A stretch of 64,000 bases of DNA from Romboutsia ilealis (GTDB lineage: Bacteria > Bacillota > Clostridia > Peptostreptococcales > Peptostreptococcaceae), in contig NZ_LN555523.1 of the NCBI RefSeq assembly GCF_900015215.1, forward strand, positions 502,415-566,414. Reading direction: 5' to 3'. Under the pieces are notes generated by a model. The model was not told the origin of the DNA and made no database searches. It saw nothing but the letters and a program-made list of their open reading frames with translations. Below are positions 28,046 to 36,448 of the stretch, piece after piece. Numbering within the stretch: the first letter of the stretch is position 1; every line of letters begins with the position of its first letter. A program made the position numbers and the translations under genes.

Positions 28046-28195
28046 TTTACGATTAAGGGTATTATAATACTTTGAAAAATGTGGTTAACTTCTGAATGTA
28101 AATAATATCGATAAACTATTTTTTAGCGTAAAAAAGATTTTGAATACATACAATATATTAACTAGCATGACAGATTAAAATAAGATTTAGATAAC
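28046..28195 (+). repeat. Dispersed intergenic repeat (copy 6) after glyS
   Basis: ttacgattaagggtattata, aatgtggttaacttctgaat, gtaaataatatcgataaact and agcgtaaaaaagattttgaa closely match the 5' module of copy 3. The 3' module is decayed (taactagcatgacagatt), and resembles taactagcacaacagatt at 33,778. A weak hairpin (gggggagattgattcctcct) with a T-run at 28,018-28,048 immediately precedes it. The remaining spacer to 28,491 is AT-rich without other features. Confidence 0.65.
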
Positions 28196-28491
28196 ATATA
28201 TTAAATTTTATTTTATAAAAATATGTAGTGTAATATAAAATATAAAAAAATACATTAAATATAGATTAATATAAAGAATTATATATTATAATATTAAATA
28301 AATAAAAAATAATTTAGACCATTATTTGAAATAAATCATATTAATAAATTCTATAAAATAAATAAAATATACTAAATAATATCAATATTATATACTATAT
28401 CTTTGAAAAAGTTTGCAAGAAGAATATATAAGGTATATTATATATTATGTAGGATATATTTGGTTGAAAAGTATATCATATTTGAAAGAAG

Positions 28492-29130
28492 GTGACTATT
28501 ATTCAACTTAATCCTAGACAATTGAAAATAATAGACATAGTAAAAGAAAATGAACCTATAACAGGTGAGAACATAGCTTCTATTTTAAATGTAACTCGTG
28601 CTACATTAAGATCGGATTTAGCTATTCTTACAATGACAGGTATATTAGATGCAAGACCAAAGGTTGGATATTTCTACTCAGGCATAACTGGTGCTACTTT
28701 AGTAGGAAATAAAATAAAAGATAAAAAAGTAAAAGACATAATGAGTGTGCCTGTAATTATAAAACAAGATACTAATATATACGACTCTATAGTCACAATG
28801 TTTTTATCTGATGTAGGAAGTATATTTATAATAGATGATAGTGAAAATTTATGTGGGATAGTATCTAGAAAAGATTTATTAAAAGCTACAATAGGAAGTG
28901 CAGATATAAATAAAATGCCAATAGGTATGATAATGACTAGAACTCCTAATGTTATAACTGCAAATAAAGAAGATGATGTAATATTAGCAACTAAAAAGAT
29001 AATAGAGCATGAAGTTGATTCTATTCCAGTAGTTGAAATAAATAAAGAAGATACAAATCAGATTAAAGTAATAGGTAGACTATCTAAGACTAATATAACG
29101 AAATTATTTTTAGAAATAGCTGACAATTAA
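28492..29130 (+). CDS. ccpN: CcpN-like HTH-CBS transcriptional repressor
   Basis: This 212-residue regulator has an N-terminal winged helix (LNPRQLKIIDIVKENEPITG, then NVTRATLRSDLAILTMTG) and two CBS domains that bind nucleotides (VKDIMSVPVII, SIFIIDDSENLCGIVSRKDL). It matches CcpN/YqzB, which represses gluconeogenic genes in Bacillus. The start codon is uncertain: GTG 28492 is part of the GAAGGTGA sequence that would be the ribosome-binding site, and no in-frame ATG/TTG follows closely, so an ATT start at 28498/28501 is possible. The ppsR gene follows after 10 nt. Confidence 0.88.
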   Translation: MTIIQLNPRQLKIIDIVKENEPITGENIASILNVTRATLRSDLAILTMTGILDARPKVGYFYSGITGATLVGNKIKDKKVKDIMSVPVIIKQDTNIYDSIVTMFLSDVGSIFIIDDSENLCGIVSRKDLLKATIGSADINKMPIGMIMTRTPNVITANKEDDVILATKKIIEHEVDSIPVVEINKEDTNQIKVIGRLSKTNITKLFLEIADN

Positions 29131-29140
29131 GGAGGAATAA

Positions 29141-29977
29141 ATGGACAATTTAATTATATATGTCATATCAGACTCAGTTGGAGAAACTGCAGAACAAGTT
29201 ACTAAAGCTGCTTTATCTCAGTTTAGTATAGAAAATGACTGTGAAGTAAGAAGATTCCCATATGTAGTTGATGAGAAGTTTTTAAAGGAAGTGTTAGAAA
29301 GCGGTAAGAATGAAGGAGCGATGATAATATACACTTTAGTTTCTGAAAACTTATTAAATATAGCTAAGACTTTCTGTGATAATGAAGAATTAAGTCATGT
29401 AGATTTAATGACGCCTTTACTTAAACAGATATCGAATAAAACTGGTGTTAAACCGAAAAGAGAACCTGGAGTTATAAGAAAGTTAGATGAAAGTTATTTT
29501 AAACGAGTTGAAGCTATAGAGTTTGCAGTTAAATATGACGATGGAAAAGATCCAAGGGGGATATTAAAATCAGATATAGTACTTTTAGGGATATCGAGAA
29601 CCTCTAAAACACCTCTTAGTATGTATTTAGCAAATAAAAATATAAAAGTTGCAAATGTTCCGTTAGTACCTGAAATACCAATACCAAAAGAGGTATTTGA
29701 AATAGATCCTAAAAAGATTATAGGTTTAACTAATACACCAGAAAAACTTAACTCTATAAGACAAGAAAGATTAAAAGCATTAGGTTTATCCAGTAATGCA
29801 AGTTATGCTAACTTGGAGAGAATACTTCAAGAATTAGATTACTCAGAAAAAATAATGAAAAAAGTTGGATGTCCAGTAATAGATGTTTCTAGTAAAGCTA
29901 TAGAAGAAACAGCAGGAATAATACTAGACATAATGAAAAAGAATGGTTTAAAGATATATAAAGATAATGATAAATAA
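29141..29977 (+). CDS. ppsR: PPDK regulatory protein (kinase/pyrophosphorylase)
   Basis: This 278-residue DUF299 (YqfL/PpsR) protein both phosphorylates with ADP and dephosphorylates pyruvate, phosphate dikinase. The N-terminal IYVISDSVGETAEQVTKA and the P-loop-like LLGISRTSKTPLSMYLA are characteristic. It follows the CcpN-like gene as in Bacillus yqfL. The target gene ppdK is usually close by; it is not seen here. Confidence 0.94.
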   Translation: MDNLIIYVISDSVGETAEQVTKAALSQFSIENDCEVRRFPYVVDEKFLKEVLESGKNEGAMIIYTLVSENLLNIAKTFCDNEELSHVDLMTPLLKQISNKTGVKPKREPGVIRKLDESYFKRVEAIEFAVKYDDGKDPRGILKSDIVLLGISRTSKTPLSMYLANKNIKVANVPLVPEIPIPKEVFEIDPKKIIGLTNTPEKLNSIRQERLKALGLSSNASYANLERILQELDYSEKIMKKVGCPVIDVSSKAIEETAGIILDIMKKNGLKIYKDNDK

Positions 29978-30340
29978 AAAAGTTTTATTAATAAACTATA
30001 GTGATTTTAAATAATGGAAGCTAAATATATTTGTAATTAATTAGGTATATATAAAGAGCATGGTAAATAGCCATATTCAGTTAAATTTTGTTATCAAATA
30101 GGACTTGATAATGTTAGAGTACTAATGGCAAAACTTGCCGTAGCTCAAGTACATATAAAAAGTTTTATATAATAAAAATTAGTAAATATTAAATGAAATA
30201 TATTTATATTTTAATATAATAATATAAATAAGTAAAAACCTTTCTAAGTATAAATATGTATGAACACTATAACTAGTTAAATGCATAGATTAATAGAAGG
30301 GTTTTTATTTAGATAAATTTAATTTCAGGGGGGATACTAT
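29978..30340. other. Spacer with long-loop inverted repeat
   Basis: No ORF with a ribosome-binding site. Near 30,131 is a short hairpin GGCAAAACTTGCC. AAAACCTTTCTA (30,236) and TAGAAGGGTTTT (about 30,293-30,304) form a 12-bp inverted repeat separated by ~45 nt and ending in T-runs, a possible long-loop terminator of ppsR. Confidence 0.45.
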
Positions 30341-30589
30341 ATGACTAAATGTCCAAGATGTGGGAAAGATGTATCATCACGACCAGGAACAATCTGCCCA
30401 AGATGTGGACTTAGAGTATATGAAGTTAATGAAAAGGTAAGATGTCCAGAACCGAGTTGTAGAGCATTAGTATCTAAAAAACTAGATTATTGTCCTAAGT
30501 GTGGGTGTAAATTAAAAGGATATAATTTTTCTGAATTTATAAAAATGGCAAGATCTAAAATAGACGAAACTCTGAATGATAAATTTTAA
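30341..30589 (+). CDS. Small double zinc-ribbon protein
   Basis: The 82-residue protein has zinc-ribbon knuckles CPRCGKD, CPRCGLR, CPEPSCR and CPKCGCK. It is soluble, starts after GGGGGGATA, and is probably a nucleic-acid or protein-interaction module; a specific role is unknown. It converges on topB, and its stop codon lies in the shared palindromic terminator. Confidence 0.75.
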   Translation: MTKCPRCGKDVSSRPGTICPRCGLRVYEVNEKVRCPEPSCRALVSKKLDYCPKCGCKLKGYNFSEFIKMARSKIDETLNDKF

Positions 30590-30617
30590 GGTTGCTAAAT
30601 TTAGCAACCTTATATTT
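30588..30617. terminator. Bidirectional palindromic terminator between zinc-ribbon gene and topB
   Basis: A perfect 24-nt palindrome (AAGGTTGCTAAA / TTTAGCAACCTT) overlaps both stop codons. Confidence 0.8.
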
Positions 30618-32775
30618 CTATATCCCAAGCAAAATATCCATTTTCTTTTTTAGAATACGTTAAAGTAGCATCAAATTTGTTACCTTGCTTTGAAGTAAGT
30701 GATTTTACTTTAGCAGACCCATTTTTAAGTATGCTTTTTACCATAGTTTTATTAGGTTTTTTCTTATAATACTCTAAAAATTTATCATTTTTCCAAATTC
30801 CAAATTTACATTCTTTGTAGTTCTTGCATATAAATCCTTTTTCTATTTCTACAACATCACCTTGGCAGATAGGGCATTTACCTAGTGATTCATTGCTATC
30901 TTTATTTTTAGATTTACTACTTTTAGAGGTTGTAGCTGATTCCTTAGAGAATTTTTTAGTTTTTGGATTATATATATAATTTTCTGTACTAATATTTTTT
31001 GGTGTATCTCTTTTTATAAGTTCAACACTGTTAAATATAAATGTCATTATGTTATTTAGATATTCTTTCCTTGTAAATTGGCCTTTTTGTATATCACTTA
31101 AACTTTTTTCAAGTTTACCAGTATAGTCAACGTCAAATAATTCTTTAACTGGGAATATTTCAACTAAATTTTTACCTAAATCAGTTATAAAGTAAGATTT
31201 ACCTTTTTTACCAACATATCCAACTTGAGAAATCTTTTTTAAAACGTCAGCACGAGTAGCAGATGTACCTATAGAGTAACCAGATAATACAGTAGTATCG
31301 TCATCAGGAACATTTTTACCACAGTTTTTCATAGCTTTAAGTAAAGTATCCTCTGTATATGGTTTGGGTGGTGTAGTTTGTTTAGTTAATGGTTTAATTT
31401 CTAAAACTTCAACGATATCATTAACATTTACACTTGGAAGTAAATCATTTTTTTCTTCTTTCTTATATACTTCTAGATACCCCTTAGATTTAAGAACTTT
31501 ACCCTTAGTTAAAAATATATTTGAATCTACATCAGTTTTAATTTCGGTATTTTCATACTCAGCAGGTGGCATGAAATTAGAGATGAATCTATCTTTTATA
31601 GCGTTATAAACGATTTGTTCATCAGGGGTTAATTTAGTAGGTATTATATAAGTAGGTATTATAGCACTATGGCTATCTACTTTAGAAGAGTCGAAAACTC
31701 TTTTAGTTTTGGTAAATTTAATTTTATTTTCATATTCAAGGCCTACTTTTAACTTGTCTAAAGTTTGAGAAACTTTAGAAGCTAAACTCTCTTCTAAATA
31801 TATTGAATCAGTTCTAGGATAAGTTATATATCCACCTTTTCCGCTACCTTCATAAAGTGATTGGCATACATTTAGTACTTTATCAGAGGTAAAGTTTGAA
31901 TATTTAGAAGTAATATATCCTTGAAGAGAAGTTAAACTGAAAAGTTTAGGTGCATATTCTTTAGAATTAGTAACCTTTTTATCTATAATTTTACCTTCAT
32001 TAGAATTTATACTATTTATAACCTTGTTGACTTCTTCTATATTATCAAATTTACTTTCTTTTCCTTTGATATATTTTCCTTTATATTCACCATTTTTAGA
32101 TTTAAAATTACCTTCTATTTCATAATATGTTTTAGGAACAAAGTTTAAAATTTCCATATCTCGGTCATAAACTAATTTAACTGTTGGGAGTATAACACGT
32201 CCAATATTTAATAATTTTCCATTACCATATTTTAACGTAGCTACAGAAGTAAAATTTATACCGATTAACCAATCAGTTATAAGTCTAGTATATCCTGCAG
32301 CTTGTAAATTTCTCATATCGATATCATCTTTTAAATTATTAATACCACGAGTTATATCTTCAGGAGTCCATTCATTAACTAAAATTCTTTTTACTGGTTT
32401 CTTATTTTTAGCTAATAAGAATATTAGAAATGAGATAAGCTCTCCCTCCCTATCATTATCAGTTGCATTTATTACATATTCTATATCATCTCTATGTAAG
32501 AGTTTTTTGACAATATCAAATTGTTTCTTTTTAGAACTATCTACTTTAAATTTGAATTTATCTTGGGGGATAAATGGAAAGTTACTTAACTTCCATGAAC
32601 CTGAATATTTATCTTTATCGTAATCTTTCATATCATATAAACCAACTAAGTGACCAACAGCATATGTAACTATATATCCGTTGCCTTCAAAGTATCCATC
32701 ATGTCTAGTTTTAGCACCTAAAAATGATGCGATGGTTTTAGCTACAGAGGGTTTTTCTGCTAATATAAGTTTCAT
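30610..32775 (-). CDS. topB: DNA topoisomerase III
   Basis: This 721-residue type IA topoisomerase decatenates DNA through single-strand passage. The TOPRIM domain starts LILAEKPSVAKTIASFLGA and includes the acidic NATDNDREGELI motif; the catalytic tyrosine lies in GKGGYITYPRTDSIYL. The C terminus has a zinc-type CPICQGDVVEIEKGFICKNY segment and a topo-III repeat ending FAWDIEI. AAAGGAGG precedes the ATG. It is longer than E. coli TopB because of the extra C-terminal zinc and repeat region, as usual for Firmicutes. Confidence 0.95.
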   Translation of the reverse strand: MKLILAEKPSVAKTIASFLGAKTRHDGYFEGNGYIVTYAVGHLVGLYDMKDYDKDKYSGSWKLSNFPFIPQDKFKFKVDSSKKKQFDIVKKLLHRDDIEYVINATDNDREGELISFLIFLLAKNKKPVKRILVNEWTPEDITRGINNLKDDIDMRNLQAAGYTRLITDWLIGINFTSVATLKYGNGKLLNIGRVILPTVKLVYDRDMEILNFVPKTYYEIEGNFKSKNGEYKGKYIKGKESKFDNIEEVNKVINSINSNEGKIIDKKVTNSKEYAPKLFSLTSLQGYITSKYSNFTSDKVLNVCQSLYEGSGKGGYITYPRTDSIYLEESLASKVSQTLDKLKVGLEYENKIKFTKTKRVFDSSKVDSHSAIIPTYIIPTKLTPDEQIVYNAIKDRFISNFMPPAEYENTEIKTDVDSNIFLTKGKVLKSKGYLEVYKKEEKNDLLPSVNVNDIVEVLEIKPLTKQTTPPKPYTEDTLLKAMKNCGKNVPDDDTTVLSGYSIGTSATRADVLKKISQVGYVGKKGKSYFITDLGKNLVEIFPVKELFDVDYTGKLEKSLSDIQKGQFTRKEYLNNIMTFIFNSVELIKRDTPKNISTENYIYNPKTKKFSKESATTSKSSKSKNKDSNESLGKCPICQGDVVEIEKGFICKNYKECKFGIWKNDKFLEYYKKKPNKTMVKSILKNGSAKVKSLTSKQGNKFDATLTYSKKENGYFAWDIEI

Positions 32776-32854
32776 AATAAAACCTCCTTTTATACTTACT
32801 TATATACTACAATTTTATATGATATCACAAAAAAATAAAAGACTGCAAGGCAGT

Positions 32855-33481
32855 CTAGAAATTATAATTAAAGTTATTGTTATTATTGGTTAACCTCTTT
32901 AAATAATAATCAATAAAGCTATCATTGTAAGGATAATCCATTAAATTAACAAATGATACATGAGTAACATTATTAGGATTAAGTTGATTCATATGATAAT
33001 TTAAAACTATTCCAGATATTGAACACGATGATATTGGATTAATATATATATTTTGAGTATCTGAAAGAGAAGTAAAGATTTCATATGTTTTATCACTATC
33101 AATTAAGTATGAATAACTTACAATAGAATCTAAATTTTCATATTTACTACATAGATTAGCTAAACAGTCTAGTTTATTTAAATTTGGATAAATATCTTTG
33201 TATCCACCTAAAATTATATATACATTCTCATGATACAAATCTTTAAAAGAAATCATTAATTTATAAATTTGGTTATTTAATTCCATTGGTAAATATAGAT
33301 ATAAAGGATGGAATTCATCAACTAAAATATTATGGTTTTCTAATAAAGTGTTTAATGAATTGGTGTCAATCCTATAATTACTATTTATATCATTAAAAAT
33401 TAAATACAAATTACCATATAAGTTAACATTATATATACTTTCTAATTTTAATTTCATCCAAGGTATAGGTAATAAATTCAT
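32855..33481 (-). CDS. Hypothetical protein, 208 aa
   Basis: I do not recognise this protein. I start it at the ATG at 33481 because GGAGGG lies 5-6 nt upstream; the longer reading to 33562 crosses that site. It is rich in N, Y, L and I and ends in an Asn run (TNNNNNFNYNF region). There is no signal peptide. It lies upstream of topB on the same strand with 79 nt between them, so the two might be co-transcribed. Confidence 0.55.
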   Translation of the reverse strand: MNLLPIPWMKLKLESIYNVNLYGNLYLIFNDINSNYRIDTNSLNTLLENHNILVDEFHPLYLYLPMELNNQIYKLMISFKDLYHENVYIILGGYKDIYPNLNKLDCLANLCSKYENLDSIVSYSYLIDSDKTYEIFTSLSDTQNIYINPISSCSISGIVLNYHMNQLNPNNVTHVSFVNLMDYPYNDSFIDYYLKRLTNNNNNFNYNF

Positions 33482-33675
33482 TATATCCCTCCAAAAATGT
33501 AATAATAATGTGTTTAACAAATTATATTCTATAAAAATGCTGTATTTTTTATTCACATGCATGCTTCAAGTCATAAAATAATTATTTCAAAAATTTAAAT
33601 AGATAATACTTTTTATAGTGTATAAATAAGACTATATATTGAAAATAATAATATAGTAAAATTAATAATTAACTC

Positions 33676-33790
33676 GTTGTGCTAGTTAAATATGATTATT
33701 GAAAACACTAGAGTCTAATAAACTATATTTTTATAGTTCAAAAACTTTATATAGTAATTTCAATATGTTTAGTAAAGTAACTAGCACAAC
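33676..33790. repeat. 13-bp perfect inverted repeat in a divergent spacer
   Basis: GTTGTGCTAGTTA (33676-33688) and TAACTAGCACAAC (33778-33790) flank ~89 nt of AT-rich DNA between two divergent hypothetical genes. The right arm with following agattaa resembles the decayed 3' module of the dispersed repeat at 28,165. It may be a divergent operator pair or a repeat remnant. Confidence 0.6.
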
Positions 33791-33823
33791 AGATTAATTA
33801 AATAAAAGATAAGGAGAAAAGTT

Positions 33824-34231
33824 ATGAATGTGATAACTGATTTCTATCAATTTAAATATAGTAGGGATTCATATTATATAGATTTATTTATAAACACAAA
33901 GGCTCTTTTAAATATTGAACAAGCTTTAGATGAGATGTTATCTAGTTTTTATACAACTAAAGATGAACAGTGTGCATATATGAGACTTAAGGAATTATTT
34001 AAATCATCTAGAGAATCTACAGATTCTATGTATGCAGAGGTTAGAATGAATAAATGTTATCTAAAATATATTAAGACCCTTTGCTATTATTTTGCGTATA
34101 GAGTTGAATATGCACCACTTAAAATATTAAATGAATATTTGCAAGTATTCATGATTGAAGATATGGAGAATATATCAAGTTTTATTAATTTAAATGAAGA
34201 TATAAAAGTAAGAGTTTTATCTAATATATAA
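33824..34231 (+). CDS. Hypothetical protein, 135 aa, helical
   Basis: No family is recognised. The sequence is mainly alpha-helical with many charged residues and no signal or membrane segment. AAGGAGAAAAG precedes the ATG and a terminator follows the stop, so it looks like a genuine single-gene unit. It is the last complete chromosomal gene before the prophage junction. Confidence 0.6.
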   Translation: MNVITDFYQFKYSRDSYYIDLFINTKALLNIEQALDEMLSSFYTTKDEQCAYMRLKELFKSSRESTDSMYAEVRMNKCYLKYIKTLCYYFAYRVEYAPLKILNEYLQVFMIEDMENISSFINLNEDIKVRVLSNI

Positions 34232-34234
34232 ATT

Positions 34235-34264
34235 ATACTGCTGATTATAGGCAGTATTTTTTTG
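34235..34264 (+). terminator. Intrinsic terminator of the 135-aa gene
   Basis: ATACTGC / GCAGTAT with a 9-nt loop and T7. Confidence 0.82.
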
Positions 34265-34354
34265 AAAAGATATATTAATATAAATTAAAAATTATATAAA
34301 AAAGAGAGCAGATAACTTAAAAATTGTAAGTATACTGCTCTAGTAAAATTAAAT

Positions 34355-34618
34355 TTAGAATACGTGTTTACTTTCGTCAAAATCATAAACATCCATCAAA
34401 GCTTCCCCAAATCTTTGATAATGAACGATTTCTCTTTCACCTAAAAATCTTAAAACATTTATTATATCTACATCATCAGTTAAATTTATAAGGTGATAAT
34501 AAGTTGCTAAAGCCTTTTGTTCAGCCGCCATATCTTCGTGTAAATCAGTAACCGGATTTCCCATAACCGCAATAGGAGCAGTACTAAATGGAACACCATT
34601 TGAATCACCTAATAATAC
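34355..34618 (-). pseudogene. cotJC: cotJC, 3' part only (spore-coat manganese-catalase-like protein)
   Basis: Reading leftward, 87 codons are open: VLLGDSNGVPFSTAPIAV, then GNPVTDLHEDMAAEQKALAT and FLGEREIVHYQRFGEALMDV. This is the C-terminal half of CotJC, a ferritin-like Mn-catalase of the spore coat (normally about 190-200 residues); the E and H metal ligands of the second half are kept. The frame meets a stop (TAA at 34619-34621) exactly where homology begins, and a strong hairpin plus phage genes follow. No N-terminal half, cotJA or cotJB is in the window. The residual frame is undamaged, which suggests recent or reversible interruption by the prophage rather than decay. Confidence 0.85.
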
Positions 34619-34625
34619 TTAAAAC
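34606..34625. other. Probable left prophage attachment junction (attL) inside cotJC
   Basis: CotJC similarity ends at about 34618 and unrelated phage-side sequence begins. The exact core cannot be fixed without the right end, which is outside the window. No integrase is present on this side. Confidence 0.6.
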
Positions 34626-34664
34626 CACTAATTAAGAGAAAACTTAATAAGTGGTTTTATTTTA
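34621..34664. terminator. Strong hairpin at the prophage left boundary
   Basis: Arms of 16 nt (AAAACCACTAATTAAG / CTTAATAAGTGGTTTT, one mismatch) with a 6-nt loop, T-rich on the right and A-rich on the left, can terminate both ways and insulate the phage from the host gene. Confidence 0.75.
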
Positions 34665-34688
34665 CCACAAAAAGGTTTTATAAGGAAG

Positions 34689-35120
34689 AGTGTTTGACCT
34701 AGAGTAATCCGAAAGGCTCGATAGAGTACAGGAGAAACCGACTAAACACTTGGGTGAAAATCCCAATTGCATATATGTATGCCTAGCACCATACAAAAGG
34801 GCAAAGAGTAGTAACCTCGGACTACAAAGAAGAACAGGAGTGGGTAGGAAGTCTGATTTGAGGATGATATCAATTTTAATGTGGCTATGGGGTCAGATGT
34901 AGTAAGTATTAAGTTACAAACACAAGATATTGTAAAGGCTGTGCTAGTCCAACGTTGTATGGTCGTAACATACCTATCCTAACTGGGATAATCCAAAAGG
35001 AAGTCTACTCACTGTTTTTCGTGGGTAGCTATGTCCAATTGGCTAAGCCTTCTAGGATAATCAGTTTAGGTTATTAGAAGTCAATAGGTTTCGGTAAAAA
35101 TTGAAACTTGGACATAGCTG
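34689..35120 (+). ncRNA. Large structured RNA candidate at the prophage end
   Basis: About 430 nt without a protein-coding frame but with much higher G+C than its surroundings and many nested pairings: AGTGTTT/AAACACT (34689/34744), TTGGG/CCCAA hairpin (34750-34766), GCATA/TATGC, GTAGT/ACTAC (34808-34825), GTATG/CATAC, CTACTCAC/GTGGGTAG (about 35004-35028), an extended CTTCTA..TAGAAG hairpin, and a perfect 12-bp long-range stem AGCTATGTCCAA / TTGGACATAGCT (35027-35038 with 35108-35119). It lacks a group II domain V, tmRNA, RNase P or SRP signature. Its size and prophage location recall the ROOL/GOLLD class of ornate phage RNAs, but I cannot confirm membership. The strand is inferred from neighbouring phage genes. 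Confidence 0.65.
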
Positions 35121-35169
35121 ATATACTTAATAATAAAAGAAATAGATAATATATAGATTGGAGATAGGA

Positions 35170-35478
35170 ATGAAAAGTAAAAAGTCTGGAGTAAGTATGG
35201 GTGGTACTATTGAATACACAAGAACAAAAAAGAAACAACAATTTATAAATAAGATAGATAGAGTAAAAAAGAAGAATGCAAAAGTATGTGTTAATTGTGT
35301 AGATAACAGGGAAGGTTATTGTGATAGGTTCAAAGGATGGTGTGGTAGAGTGAACTATCACTGCAATGGAGAAACTATATCATATCAAGAAAAGTTACAA
35401 CAAGATAAAATTAAATATGAATTAAAAAAGAAAAAAGAAAAAGAAAAAAGAAGGTGCAATAAAACTTGTAATAAGTAA
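35170..35478 (+). CDS. Small Lys/Cys-rich phage protein
   Basis: 102 residues from the ATG at 35170 (TTGGAGATAGGA upstream). A basic N terminus, a compact cysteine cluster (VCVNCVDNREGYCDRF, then WCGRVNYHCNG) that probably binds zinc, and a long KE-rich helix at the C terminus. No known family is recalled. It is the first protein gene after the structured RNA and may be translated from the same transcript. Confidence 0.6.
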   Translation: MKSKKSGVSMGGTIEYTRTKKKQQFINKIDRVKKKNAKVCVNCVDNREGYCDRFKGWCGRVNYHCNGETISYQEKLQQDKIKYELKKKKEKEKRRCNKTCNK

Positions 35479-35503
35479 ATATTTATATTAAGAGGTATAT
35501 TAA

Positions 35504-35659
35504 ATGGTAAAGTTTAAAATAGAAGATATGAAAATTAATATTACATATGGTACAAATAAGGTTGATAAAGATAGATTGTGTAGCATCTTTATAGATATAA
35601 TAAAAGATTTAGAAAAAGAAGATTTAAAAAACAATGAGAATAAAATATCGACACAATAA
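35504..35659 (+). CDS. Small hypothetical phage protein, 51 aa
   Basis: ATG 35504 follows AAGAGG. The peptide (MVKFKIEDMKINITYGTNKV onward) is charged and helical. Its end overlaps the next ORF by 26 nt, an arrangement usual in compact phage operons. No function can be assigned. Confidence 0.45.
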   Translation: MVKFKIEDMKINITYGTNKVDKDRLCSIFIDIIKDLEKEDLKNNENKISTQ

Positions 35660-36119
35660 AGAAAATAATATGTTATACAATATCTTTTTAAATGTATATG
35701 AAATAGATTATAGACCATATAAAATAGATGATATAGATAAATTTATAGTAAAAGATACAATACATCTTATAGATAGAATAATCACAAGTGAATGTAAAAA
35801 GATATTAGGCAAGATAGGCATAAAAAAATATACAAATCTAAGAGAAAAAGAAGTTAAAGAATTATTAAAAAAACACCTATCAAATGTAGAACCAGAAATT
35901 GTTTTGAATATATATAATGAGCATAAAGTTAAACTAGATATGTTTGGCTATGAAGTATGTGAAGTATTAAATATATCAAAGTGGAAATTTAACAAAATTA
36001 AACATACTTTAAAAATATCTGGAACACAGGTTGTAAATATTAATTGTAAACCTAAGATAATAAACAAATATGATAGAAGATTTATATATGAAATATTGAT
36101 AAACAAAAATAAATTATAG
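35634..36119 (+). CDS. Hypothetical phage protein, 161 aa
   Basis: A basic, helical protein (LREKEVKELLKKHLSNVEPE; ICKWKF-like region VLNISKWKFNKIKHTLKI) that could contain a helix-turn-helix near its C terminus, but I recognise no family. The start is uncertain: ATG 35634 overlaps the previous gene; an internal ATG lies at 35670. No strong ribosome-binding site decides between them. Confidence 0.5.
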   Translation: MRIKYRHNKENNMLYNIFLNVYEIDYRPYKIDDIDKFIVKDTIHLIDRIITSECKKILGKIGIKKYTNLREKEVKELLKKHLSNVEPEIVLNIYNEHKVKLDMFGYEVCEVLNISKWKFNKIKHTLKISGTQVVNINCKPKIINKYDRRFIYEILINKNKL

Positions 36120-36340
36120 TTTTACACATTAAAATCCAGATGAATATTTTAATTAAATAGATTGATTAGGAGCTGGAGCAATCTATACTTTAAAGAATAA
36201 TAGGTTAGTAAAAGAATTATACCTTAAGTAAGTTACAACAGCTTAGAAACGAATTTAGACAGGATATAAAGGCATTAAAGAAGGAATATAACCAATTAGT
36301 TTTTGATTTAGATAAAAAAATTTAAAAGTGGTTTATGTAT
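36120..36340. other. Spacer with an ORF fragment lacking a start
   Basis: The only frame of note ends near 36,325 and reads KLQQLRNEFRQDIKALKKEY, a helical stretch without an ATG, GTG or TTG start or ribosome-binding site. It may be the remnant of a phage gene. Confidence 0.35.
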
Positions 36341-36371
36341 AAAAAAAGTAGCTAAATAGGCTACTTTTTTT
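36341..36371 (+). terminator. Intrinsic terminator
   Basis: AAAAAAGTAGC / GCTACTTTTTT with a 7-nt loop isolates the left phage genes from the promoter at 36,404. Confidence 0.85.
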
Positions 36372-36403
36372 ATACAAAAATACAAAAAAATGTAAAATAA
36401 GAC

Positions 36404-36432
36404 TTGCAAAGTTCACGATATCGTGATATAAT
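36404..36432 (+). promoter_or_regulatory. Phage promoter with palindromic operator in its spacer
   Basis: TTGCAA (36404-36409), 17-nt spacer and TATAAT (36427-36432). The spacer contains a perfect 14-bp palindrome, TCACGATATCGTGA (36413-36426), placed where a bound repressor would block RNA polymerase. This looks like a lysogeny-type switch; the repressor is not identified. Confidence 0.75.
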
Positions 36433-36448
36433 AATATTTGTAAAGGAG

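Noticed and set aside
34689-35120. Group II or group I intron explanation for the structured region
   Set aside because: No domain V hairpin with catalytic triad and no GUGYG-type 5' end with matching 3' end for group II; no recognisable P/Q/R/S core for group I; no intron-encoded protein. Kept as an unclassified RNA.
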